The position numbers and the translations under genes are program-made. Shown here piece after piece: positions 32,981 to 41,771 of a stretch of 64,000 bases of DNA. Source of the stretch: an uncultured Arcanobacterium sp. (GTDB taxonomy: Bacteria; Actinomycetota; Actinomycetes; Actinomycetales; Actinomycetaceae); contig CAUAGM010000001.1 in assembly GCA_958428545.1 (NCBI GenBank), positions 367,487 to 431,486 of the forward strand. Reading direction: 5' to 3'. A model generated the notes under the pieces. It searched no databases. It was not told the origin of the DNA and saw only the letters and a list, made by a program, of their open reading frames with translations. Position 1 is the first letter of the stretch; each line of letters opens with the position of its first letter.

Positions 32981-35900
32981 TTGGCTGCTTCTAGCACCTC
33001 TTTATTACCAGTAAAAGACGGCAAAATTGTGCCGAATCGCGTATCGTTTGCAAAACTTCACGAGCCGATGGCCGTGCCCGATCTTTTGGGGCTTCAGACA
33101 GCATCGTATGGCTGGCTGATTGGCTCCGAAGAATGGCGCGAAGCTCATCCTGGCGAGAAGTCTGGTTTAGAAGAAATTTTTGATGAAATTTCTCCTATCG
33201 AAAATACTGCCCGCACGATGGGGCTTGTGCTCTCAAACCCTCATCTCGAAGACGAGAAAGCGCCTGTTGCGGAGTGTAAAGATAAAGACATGACGTATTC
33301 TGCTGCGCTCTACGTCACTGCAGAATTCCAAAATTACGAGACTGGCGAAATTAAGAGCCAGACTACCTTCATTGGTGATTTTCCGTTGATGACGCCGCAA
33401 GGCACCTTTATTATCAATGGCACTGAACGTGTGGTCGTCTCTCAGCTCGTGCGCAGCCCAGGCGTCTATTTTGAGCGCCTTCCAGATAAGACTTCCGATA
33501 AGTGGATTTATTCCACAAAGGTCATTCCTTCCCGCGGTGCATGGCTTGAATTTGAGATCGATAAGCGTGACGCTGTGGGCGTGCGTATCGACCGTAAGCG
33601 CAAGCAGTCTGTGAGCATCTTCCTCAAGGCTCTTGGTATGAGTGATGCTGAGATTCGTGAAGAGTTCAAAGATTATCCAGTGATGATCGACACTCTCGAT
33701 AAAGATTCGATTGAGACGCAGGAAGATGCTCTGCAGGATCTTTACCGCAAACTTCGCCCAGGCGAGCCGCCAACGGCAGAGGCAGGGCGTAATCTTCTCA
33801 ACAACTTCTATTTCAACAATAAGCGATACGATCTCGCCAAAGTTGGGCGCTACAAGGTGAATAAGAAGCTCGGTTTGGATGTGGATTCACTCGAGCGTCA
33901 GCTCACCCTCACAGATATCATTGGAACTTTGAAGTATCTGATGGCTTTGCATGCGGGAGAGACGAGCGTCGTCACAGGCGACGATACCCTTGCTGTTGCG
34001 GTGGAAACTGACGATATTGATCACTTCGGAAACCGCCGTATCCGTGCAGTCGGTGAGCTGATTCAAAACCAGGTACGTACAGGGCTTTCTCGCCTTGATC
34101 GTATGGTTCGTGAGCGTATGACCACTCAAGAAGCGGAAGCAATCACGCCGTCGAGCTTGATCAATATCCGTCCAATTGTGGCAGCGATTAAAGAGTTCTT
34201 TGGCACTTCTCAGCTTTCGCAGTTTATGGATCAAAATAACCCGCTGGCAGGGCTGACCCACAAGCGCCGCCTCTCAGCGCTTGGTCCTGGCGGTCTTTCG
34301 CGCGATCGTGCATCGATGGAAGTTCGTGACGTGCACCCGTCACACTATGGGCGTATGTGCCCGATCGAAACTCCTGAAGGTCCAAACATTGGTCTGATTG
34401 GCTCCCTTGCAGGCTATGCTCGTGTAAATGCCTACGGATTTATTGAGACTCCATACCGCAAGGTTGTCGACGGGCGCGTCACAGATCAGATTGACTACCT
34501 CAACGCTTCTGATGAGGATCGCTTTAACGTTGCTCAGGCTGATTCCCCGATCGACGAGAATGGCTATTTCACTGAAGAAGAGGTGCTTGTGCGCCTGCCT
34601 GGCGGTGAGCCTGCGCTCGTTCATCCAAGTGATGTAGGCTATATGGACGTTTCTGCACGCCAGATGTGCTCTGTGGGTACCGCTATGATTCCGTTCTTGG
34701 AGCATGACGATGCGAACCGTGCTCTTATGGGTGCAAACATGCAAAGGCAGGCCGTGCCCCTGTTGCGCCCAGTAGCTCCGTTTGTGGGCACCGGCATGGA
34801 GGCACGCGCAGCCGTTGATGCTGGCGATGCGACTGTAGCAGCAGCTCCTGGCGTCGTCACTGAAGTTTCGGCCGATGCAGTGCATGTGCTCGAAGATAGT
34901 GGCAAGCACCGTATTTATAAGCTGCTCAAGTTTGAGCGTTCCAACCAAGGTAACTGCACAAACCAGCATGTGCGCGTCAATGAAGGCGACCGCGTCGAAA
35001 AAGGCTCTCTGATTGCTGATGGGCCTGCAACGGCAGGCGGTGAATTGGCTCTTGGGCAAAATCTGCTCGTGGCATTTATGGCATGGAATGGCTACAACTA
35101 CGAAGACGCCGTGATTTTGAGCCAGCGTTGCCAGAGCGAAGATCTGCTCACTTCGATTCACATTGAAGAGCACGAAGTTGATGCGCGCGATACAAAGCTT
35201 GGTCCAGAGGAAATCACGCGTGATATTCCAAATGTTTCCGAGGAAATGCTTGCAAATCTCGATGAGCGCGGCATTATCCGTATCGGTGCTGAGGTGCGTG
35301 CTGGAGATATTCTCGTCGGTAAAATCACGCCGAAAGGTGAGACTGAGCTAACCTCAGAAGAACGTTTGCTTCGCGCAATCTTTGGCGAGAAAGCTAAAGA
35401 AGTCCGTGATACATCACTGCGCGTGCCGCATGGTGAATCCGGCATCGTCATTGCAGTTAAAGAATTCTCACAAGAAAACGATGACGAGTTAGCAGCCGAC
35501 GTACGCCAGACTGTGCGCGTGCATATTGCTCAACGCCGCAAGATCACAATCGGCGATAAGATGGCTGGTCGTCACGGCAACAAAGGCGTTATCTCCCGTA
35601 TTTTGCCGCTCGAAGATATGCCATTCATGGAAGACGGCACTCCTGTGGATATCGTTTTGAATCCGCTTGGTGTGCCAAGCCGTATGAACCTCGGGCAGGT
35701 ATTCGAGCTTCACCTTGGCTGGATCGCTTCCCAAGGCTGGGATGCTACTCAAGCTCGTGAAGATGGTGAAGAATGGGCAGCTCGTCTCCCAGAAAACGCC
35801 GTAAAGACTGACGGGCAGCAAAACGTGGCAACGCCAGTGTTTGACGGTTTGCTCTCCGATGAGCTCTTCGGTTTGCTTGCGAATACGCTTCCAAACCGCG

Positions 35901-36442
35901 ACGGTGACGTCATGGTCAATGCAGACGGCAAAGCTCGCTTGTTTGACGGGCGCACTGGTGAGCCATTCCCAGATCCAGTTTCGGTTGGCTATATGTATAT
36001 GCTGAAGCTTCACCATCTCGTGGACGACAAGATCCACGCACGTTCAACGGGTCCATATTCGATGGTTACCCAGCAGCCTCTTGGCGGTAAAGCGCAATTC
36101 GGCGGTCAGCGTTTCGGCGAAATGGAGGTGTGGGCACTTGAAGCTTACGGCGCTGCTCATACGCTGCAGGAAATGCTCACCATTAAGTCTGACGATACCG
36201 TCGGGCGCGTGAAAGTGTATGAAGCGATAGTCAAAGGCGATAACATTCCAGAGCCGGGTATTCCTGAATCCTTCAAGGTGCTCGTGCAGGAAATGAAGAG
36301 CCTATGTTTGAACGTTGAAGCGCTTGATGCCGCAGGCACTGCGATTTCGTTGCAAGATGCGGATGAAGACGCATTCCGTGCCCCGCAAAGCGCTGGTATT
36401 GCAACAGGTTTGGAAGACCTTCAAACTGGTGCAGAATTCTGA
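32981..36442 (+). CDS. rpoB: DNA-directed RNA polymerase subunit beta
   Basis: A 1,153-residue beta subunit. I start at TTG 32981: GGGAAGGA (32967-32974) is 6 bases upstream and actinobacterial rpoB genes commonly begin with TTG before PNRVSFAKL. The longer frame from 32942 contains that ribosome site and is rejected. The rifampicin pocket reads SSQ-like TSQLSQFMDQNNPLAG, then THKRRLSALGPGGL, i.e. the wild-type D, H and S at the main resistance positions, so the sequence predicts susceptibility. It forms an operon with rpoC, 35 bases downstream. Confidence 0.97.
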   Translation: MAASSTSLLPVKDGKIVPNRVSFAKLHEPMAVPDLLGLQTASYGWLIGSEEWREAHPGEKSGLEEIFDEISPIENTARTMGLVLSNPHLEDEKAPVAECKDKDMTYSAALYVTAEFQNYETGEIKSQTTFIGDFPLMTPQGTFIINGTERVVVSQLVRSPGVYFERLPDKTSDKWIYSTKVIPSRGAWLEFEIDKRDAVGVRIDRKRKQSVSIFLKALGMSDAEIREEFKDYPVMIDTLDKDSIETQEDALQDLYRKLRPGEPPTAEAGRNLLNNFYFNNKRYDLAKVGRYKVNKKLGLDVDSLERQLTLTDIIGTLKYLMALHAGETSVVTGDDTLAVAVETDDIDHFGNRRIRAVGELIQNQVRTGLSRLDRMVRERMTTQEAEAITPSSLINIRPIVAAIKEFFGTSQLSQFMDQNNPLAGLTHKRRLSALGPGGLSRDRASMEVRDVHPSHYGRMCPIETPEGPNIGLIGSLAGYARVNAYGFIETPYRKVVDGRVTDQIDYLNASDEDRFNVAQADSPIDENGYFTEEEVLVRLPGGEPALVHPSDVGYMDVSARQMCSVGTAMIPFLEHDDANRALMGANMQRQAVPLLRPVAPFVGTGMEARAAVDAGDATVAAAPGVVTEVSADAVHVLEDSGKHRIYKLLKFERSNQGNCTNQHVRVNEGDRVEKGSLIADGPATAGGELALGQNLLVAFMAWNGYNYEDAVILSQRCQSEDLLTSIHIEEHEVDARDTKLGPEEITRDIPNVSEEMLANLDERGIIRIGAEVRAGDILVGKITPKGETELTSEERLLRAIFGEKAKEVRDTSLRVPHGESGIVIAVKEFSQENDDELAADVRQTVRVHIAQRRKITIGDKMAGRHGNKGVISRILPLEDMPFMEDGTPVDIVLNPLGVPSRMNLGQVFELHLGWIASQGWDATQAREDGEEWAARLPENAVKTDGQQNVATPVFDGLLSDELFGLLANTLPNRDGDVMVNADGKARLFDGRTGEPFPDPVSVGYMYMLKLHHLVDDKIHARSTGPYSMVTQQPLGGKAQFGGQRFGEMEVWALEAYGAAHTLQEMLTIKSDDTVGRVKVYEAIVKGDNIPEPGIPESFKVLVQEMKSLCLNVEALDAAGTAISLQDADEDAFRAPQSAGIATGLEDLQTGAEF

Positions 36443-36477
36443 GATTCTAGGAACTTAAACAATCGGAAGTAGGAAAA

Positions 36478-39400
36478 GTGCTCGACGTTAATCTTTTTGA
36501 TCAACTTCATATTTCGCTCGCCACATCTGAGGACATTCGTTCCTGGAGCCACGGCACAGTGACGAAGCCTGAGACGATCAACTATCGTACTCTTAAGCCT
36601 GAAAAAGATGGTCTGTTTGGTGAACAGATTTTTGGTCCAACCCGAGATTGGGAGTGCGCTTGCGGCAAGTATAAGCGCCCTCGCTACAAGGGAATCGTAT
36701 GCGAACGCTGTGGCGTGGAAGTGACCCGCTCGAAAGTGCGCCGTGAGCGCATGGGGCACATTGAACTCGCAGCGCCCGTTACCCATATTTGGTATTTCAA
36801 GGGTGTGCCCTCCCGTTTGGGTTACCTGCTTGATGTGGCACCAAAAGACCTTGAAAAGGTTATTTATTTCGCTGCATACATGGTAACGAACGTCGATGAG
36901 GGCAAGCGTCATGACGATATGCCAACTCTCAGCCAGGAATATCAGCTTGAGCATGATGCGCTCGAAAAAGAGCGTGATGTTGAGGTAGAGAAAGCTCTCA
37001 AAGCGGAAGAAGATGCTCTTGCCGCTCTCGAGAGCGACGGTTCAGATAAAGCCGCTGTGGCAAAGGTGAAGCGCACAAGTGAAGTTAATATCCGCCGTGT
37101 TCGCCGTCAATATGAGGAGGATCTTGCCCGTCTAGAAAATGTGTGGGATAAGTTCACCTCTCTCAAAGTCGGTGATTTGGAGGGTGATGAAGACATCTAT
37201 CGTGAAATGAACGCCCGATGGGGTGATTATTTCGAGGCGTATCGTGGGGCAGAAGCTGTGCAGCGCCGTCTGCGCGATTTTGATCTGCAGGCAGAGCATG
37301 ATCTGCTCGTAGAACAGATCGAGACTGGTACTGCTCAGCGCAAGACGCGTGCTCTCAAGCGAATCAAAGTTGTGAATGCATTCTTGCACACCGGTACAAA
37401 GCCTGAAGCGATGGTTCTCGATGCTCTTCCAGTGATTCCGCCGGATCTGCGTCCGATGGTTCAGCTTGACGGTGGTCGTTTCGCAACGTCCGATCTCAAC
37501 GATCTGTATCGTCGCGTTATCAACCGCAATAATCGTCTTAAGCGCATGATTGATCTTAATGCGCCGGAGATTATGGTGAATAACGAAAAGCGTATGCTTC
37601 AGGAAGCTGTGGATTCGCTCTTCGATAACGGTCGCCGCGGTCGTCCAGTTCAGGGTGCAGGCAACCGTCCGTTGAAATCGATTTCTGATATGCTCAAAGG
37701 CAAGCAGGGACGTTTCCGTCAGAACTTGCTTGGTAAACGTGTAGATTATTCTGGGCGTTCCGTGATTGTGGTTGGTCCTGATCTCAAGCTGCACCAGTGT
37801 GGTTTGCCAAAGACGATGGCTCTGGAGCTTTTCAAGCCGTTCGTGCAAAAGACCCTTGTGGATCGTCGTCTAGCAAAGAACGTGAAAGCTGCCAAGCGTC
37901 TGATCGACCGTCAGCGTGACGAAGTATTTGATGTGCTCGAAGACGTGATTAAGGAGCACCCAGTGCTGCTTAACCGCGCACCAACTCTTCACCGTCTTGG
38001 TATCCAGGCGTTTGAGCCAAAGCTCATTGAAGGTAAAGCAATCCGTCTGCACCCGCTCGTATGTACGGCATTCAACGCAGACTTCGATGGTGACCAGATG
38101 GCTGTGCATTTGCCGCTCTCAGTGGAAGCTCAGGCAGAAGCACGTATCCTCATGCTCTCGGCAAATAATATTTTGAAGCCGTCTGATGGGCGCCCTGTCA
38201 CAGTTCCTTCCCAGGATATGATTATCGGCTTGTATCATCTCACGATGATTCGCTTTGAAGCGCAAGGAGAAGGGCGTCTCTTCTCATCGGTTGATGAAGC
38301 GCAGATGGCGTGGGATAACGGCGAGCTTGATCTGAACGCGAAAGTGAAGATTCGTTTCCAGCCTGAAGATGTCGTCCTTCCGCGCGATTGGGAAGCTCCT
38401 GAAGGATACGAAGAAGGCGACCCGATTTTGCTCGAGACGTCTCTTGGGCGCGCAAAGTTTAACGATGCTTTGCCGACCTCGTTCCCCTATATCAACCGTG
38501 TGGTAGATAAAAAGGTTTTGGGCTCAATCGTCAATGAACTCGCTGAGCGCTATTCGAAAGTTGAGGCGGGTGCATCGCTCGATGCCCTGAAGGATACAGG
38601 CTTCTATTGGGGTGGGCGTTCTGGCGTCACGATTGCTGTGTCTGACGTGAAGGTGCCTGCCAACAAGCAGGAAATTCTCGATGAGGCTGAGAAGAAGGCT
38701 GCCAAGATTGAACAGGATTTCCAAGAAGGCAATATTCGCGATGAAGACCGCCGCAAGGATCTTGTGGATCTGTGGACTGAAGTCACAGATCAGGTAGCAA
38801 ACGAGATGCGCGATCAGTTTGATTACTGGAACAATATCAACCAGATGGTGAGCTCTGGTGCTCGCGGTAACTGGATGCAGATTCGTCAGGTGGCGGGTAT
38901 GCGCGGTTTGGTGGCAGACCCGAAGGGTGAAATTATTCCTCGCCCGATTAAGTCGAACTACCGTGAAGGACTTTCTGCTCTCGAATACTTTACCGCTTCG
39001 CACGGTGCTCGTAAGGGCTTGGCAGATACAGCGCTTCGTACCGCAGATTCTGGTTACCTTACTCGTCGTCTCGTTGACGTTGCCCAAGATGTGATCGTCA
39101 ATGAAGCAGACTGCGGCACCTCGCGGGGGCTTGCTAAGCGCCTGTTTGATCTTGATGCTGATGGCAATAAAGTGCGCAGTGAAGATATCGATACTTCGGT
39201 ATATGCTCGCACTCTTGCGAAAGATGCTGTTGATGCCGGCGGCAATGTGATTGTGGAAGCTGGTACAGATATTGGCGATGTGGCTCTTGAAGCTATGATT
39301 GATGCTGGTATCCAGGATATTACAGTGCGTTCAGTGCTCACGTGTACGAGCCGTCACGGCGCATGCGCAAAGTGCTACGGTCGTTCACTTGCAACAGGCA

Positions 39401-40371
39401 AACTCGTCGATATCGGCGAAGCTGTCGGTATCGTCTCAGCTCAGTCGATTGGTGAGCCTGGTACCCAGCTGACGATGCGTACTTTCCATACGGGTGGCGC
39501 TGCATCTGCTGAGGATATTACCCAAGGTCTTCCTCGTGTGCAGGAGCTTTTCGAAGCTCGTACTCCAAAGGGCGAAGCGCCGATTGCTGAGGCTGCAGGC
39601 ACGCTTGCTGTAGAAGATATGGAACGTAGCCGCCGCCTTATTATTAAGCGTGACGATTCTGATGAAGATCTCGTTTATTTGGTGGGTAAGCGCGCTAAGC
39701 TGCTTGTGGCTGAGGGATCTCATGTAGAGGTCGGCACACAGCTTGTTGATGGTTCTGTAGATCCAAAGAAGGTGCTGCGTATTTCTGGGCGCCGCACAGC
39801 TCAGCTGCATCTTGTGAGTGAGGTGCAAAACGTTTATCGCTCGCAGGGCGTGGAAATTCACGATAAGCATATTGAGGTGATTGTGCGCCAGATGCTTCGC
39901 CGCGTTACGGTGCTCGATTCTGGCGATACACGTTTGCTTCCTGGGGAGCTTGTAGACGTTACCGTTTTTGAAGATGCTAACCGTGCAGCTCTCGTTGAGG
40001 GCGGTAAGCCTGCGAGCGGTCGTCCAGAGCTTATGGGTATTACGAAGGCGTCGCTTGCCACGGATTCTTGGCTCTCGGCTGCGTCTTTCCAGGAGACGAC
40101 GAAGGTGCTTACTGAGGCTGCGCTGAATTCCAAGTATGATCCGCTGGCAGGCTTGAAAGAGAATGTGATTCTCGGCAAGCTTATTCCTGCTGGTACAGGT
40201 ATGGAATCTTTGCGTAAACCTCGCGTGGAGCCTACCACACAAGCTCGTGCCGACTATGAGAAGCTCAATAATATCGTCTCTCGCGATTTTGAATCCTTCG
40301 ATGATATTTACAGCTACTCCTCGGATGATTTCGATTCGGGGTTAGGCTACGGGTTTGGAAGTAGTTTCTAA
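36478..40371 (+). CDS. rpoC: DNA-directed RNA polymerase subunit beta'
   Basis: A 1,297-residue beta' subunit. N-terminal zinc-binding motif CACGKYKR ... CERCGVEV (about 60-80), the active-site magnesium loop NADFDGDQM (about 529-537), a second cysteine cluster CTSRHGACAKC (about 959-969) and the trigger-loop region LTMRTFHTGG. An insertion of charged coiled-coil type follows the clamp (about 150-225). GTG start. Closed by the terminator at 40383-40426. Confidence 0.98.
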   Translation: MLDVNLFDQLHISLATSEDIRSWSHGTVTKPETINYRTLKPEKDGLFGEQIFGPTRDWECACGKYKRPRYKGIVCERCGVEVTRSKVRRERMGHIELAAPVTHIWYFKGVPSRLGYLLDVAPKDLEKVIYFAAYMVTNVDEGKRHDDMPTLSQEYQLEHDALEKERDVEVEKALKAEEDALAALESDGSDKAAVAKVKRTSEVNIRRVRRQYEEDLARLENVWDKFTSLKVGDLEGDEDIYREMNARWGDYFEAYRGAEAVQRRLRDFDLQAEHDLLVEQIETGTAQRKTRALKRIKVVNAFLHTGTKPEAMVLDALPVIPPDLRPMVQLDGGRFATSDLNDLYRRVINRNNRLKRMIDLNAPEIMVNNEKRMLQEAVDSLFDNGRRGRPVQGAGNRPLKSISDMLKGKQGRFRQNLLGKRVDYSGRSVIVVGPDLKLHQCGLPKTMALELFKPFVQKTLVDRRLAKNVKAAKRLIDRQRDEVFDVLEDVIKEHPVLLNRAPTLHRLGIQAFEPKLIEGKAIRLHPLVCTAFNADFDGDQMAVHLPLSVEAQAEARILMLSANNILKPSDGRPVTVPSQDMIIGLYHLTMIRFEAQGEGRLFSSVDEAQMAWDNGELDLNAKVKIRFQPEDVVLPRDWEAPEGYEEGDPILLETSLGRAKFNDALPTSFPYINRVVDKKVLGSIVNELAERYSKVEAGASLDALKDTGFYWGGRSGVTIAVSDVKVPANKQEILDEAEKKAAKIEQDFQEGNIRDEDRRKDLVDLWTEVTDQVANEMRDQFDYWNNINQMVSSGARGNWMQIRQVAGMRGLVADPKGEIIPRPIKSNYREGLSALEYFTASHGARKGLADTALRTADSGYLTRRLVDVAQDVIVNEADCGTSRGLAKRLFDLDADGNKVRSEDIDTSVYARTLAKDAVDAGGNVIVEAGTDIGDVALEAMIDAGIQDITVRSVLTCTSRHGACAKCYGRSLATGKLVDIGEAVGIVSAQSIGEPGTQLTMRTFHTGGAASAEDITQGLPRVQELFEARTPKGEAPIAEAAGTLAVEDMERSRRLIIKRDDSDEDLVYLVGKRAKLLVAEGSHVEVGTQLVDGSVDPKKVLRISGRRTAQLHLVSEVQNVYRSQGVEIHDKHIEVIVRQMLRRVTVLDSGDTRLLPGELVDVTVFEDANRAALVEGGKPASGRPELMGITKASLATDSWLSAASFQETTKVLTEAALNSKYDPLAGLKENVILGKLIPAGTGMESLRKPRVEPTTQARADYEKLNNIVSRDFESFDDIYSYSSDDFDSGLGYGFGSSF

Positions 40372-40382
40372 CTTCTCTCTAT

Positions 40383-40426
40383 AAATAGTGCGGGCGTATC
40401 GTATGAAGCGTCCGCACTATTTTTAT
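40383..40426 (+). terminator. Intrinsic terminator after rpoC
   Basis: A 14-bp stem (AAATAGTGCGGGCG with CGTCCGCACTATTT, one G-T pair), 12-base loop, T tail. Confidence 0.85.
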
Positions 40427-40845
40427 GGCAGCATTACTTTTATTTCTGCAGCATTTTTATTTCTGTGCGTCTATCTCGTATTGCTTATCTGCGTTGTGTA
40501 TCTTGCGGCGAAAGCTATTTTACGCATGATGCTGAATTGTGTTTGGCTGGGAGCATATTTCCTCTTGTGGTTTGTAGGTTATCTGCGAAGCAGAGTTTCT
40601 GTGGTGAGTGCCACCCTGCTTCTTGTACTAATTCTTTTGACTGTCATGGCGCCGAAAGGTTAATCTAGGCAATGGTGCCCGTTCTGGGCTTTTCCACGTT
40701 GCTATCTGCACGATGACGAAGTTGCAATATGTCGATGTGCTCTGGAAAAGGCTAGACGCTAGGGGAGTACGGTGACGCCTCCCAGCCGCAGCTTCGAATG
40801 AAACAGGCGGGCAGTTCGTCGAAATAGAATACATAGGAGACAATA
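40427..40845 (+). other. rpoC-rpsL intergenic region
   Basis: About 420 bases with no confident gene. One frame from GTG 40465 to 40668 reads a Cys-rich 67-residue peptide with CVSCGESYF and FCGECHP pairs, but it has no ribosome site and overlaps a hydrophobic frame. The rpsL promoter must lie here; none was convincing. Confidence 0.4.
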
Positions 40846-41220
40846 GTGCCAACTATTCAGCAGCTGGTTCGTAAGGGCCGCAGCAAGAAGGTGCAGCAGT
40901 CGTCTACGCGTGCGCTCAAAGGAAGCCCACAGCGTCGCGGCGTGTGCACTCGTGTTTATACCACTACACCGAAGAAGCCAAACTCAGCTCTTCGTAAAGT
41001 TGCTCGTGTGCGTTTGAGCTCGGGCATCGAAGTCACCGCATATATTCCAGGTGAAGGTCACAACCTTCAGGAACACTCCATCGTGCTTGTGCGCGGTGGG
41101 CGTGTGAAGGATCTTCCTGGCGTGCGTTTCCATATCGTTCGTGGTGCGCTCGATACCCAGGGCGTGAAGAACCGCTCCCAAGGGCGTTCCAAGTACGGCG
41201 CTAAGAAGGAGAAGAAGTAA
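40846..41220 (+). CDS. rpsL: 30S ribosomal protein S12
   Basis: A 124-residue S12 of the decoding centre. GTG start with ATAGGAGA upstream. The streptomycin-relevant lysines are present in TTPKKPNSALRK and in RVKDLPGVRFH, the wild-type form. First gene of the str operon; its TAA shares one base with the rpsG ATG. Confidence 0.97.
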   Translation: MPTIQQLVRKGRSKKVQQSSTRALKGSPQRRGVCTRVYTTTPKKPNSALRKVARVRLSSGIEVTAYIPGEGHNLQEHSIVLVRGGRVKDLPGVRFHIVRGALDTQGVKNRSQGRSKYGAKKEKK

Positions 41221-41690
41221 TGCCACGTAAAGGTCCAGCTCGTAAACGACCGTTGATTGCGGATCCGGTTCATAATTCTCAGCTCGTCACTCAGCTCGTC
41301 AATCGTGTGCTTCTTGATGGTAAGAAGTCTGTGGCTCAGCGTATCGTCTATGGCGCACTTGATGGCGTCGCTGAAAAGACGGGGCAGGAGCCAGTGAGCG
41401 TGCTTAAACGTGCACTCGATAACATTCGTCCACAGCTTGAGGTGCGTTCTCGCCGTGTTGGTGGCGCTACCTATCAGGTGCCTGTGGAAGTGAAGCCAGG
41501 GCGTGCAAATACTCTTGCACTTCGTTGGCTCGTTGAATTCTCACGCCAGCGTCGTGAAAATACGATGCTTGAGCGTCTGCAAAATGAAATCATGGATGCT
41601 GCAAATGGCTTGGGCGCTTCTGTGAAGCGTCGTGAGGATATGCATCGCATGGCCGAATCGAACCGCGCATTCGCGCACTATCGCTGGTAA
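41220..41690 (+). CDS. rpsG: 30S ribosomal protein S7
   Basis: A 156-residue S7, primary binder of the 16S 3' major domain. Starts MPRKGPARKRP and contains GGATYQVPVEV. The ATG overlaps the rpsL stop by one base (TAATG), so the two are translated together. Confidence 0.97.
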   Translation: MPRKGPARKRPLIADPVHNSQLVTQLVNRVLLDGKKSVAQRIVYGALDGVAEKTGQEPVSVLKRALDNIRPQLEVRSRRVGGATYQVPVEVKPGRANTLALRWLVEFSRQRRENTMLERLQNEIMDAANGLGASVKRREDMHRMAESNRAFAHYRW

Positions 41691-41771
41691 TACGTATGCG
41701 GAGCTTGAAGATGACGGAATTTTACAGCGTCACCAGAAGGCTCGGCATCGATACAGGAAAGAGAATTCTCT

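Noticed and set aside
34340..35173. Long antisense frame inside rpoB (and similar long frames opposite rpoC, fusA, tuf, rplB)
   Set aside because: Antisense shadows produced by strong codon bias of highly expressed genes; no motifs or ribosome sites.
40388..40663. Hydrophobic 91-residue frame after rpoC
   Set aside because: It begins inside the rpoC terminator; its hydrophobicity follows from T-rich DNA.
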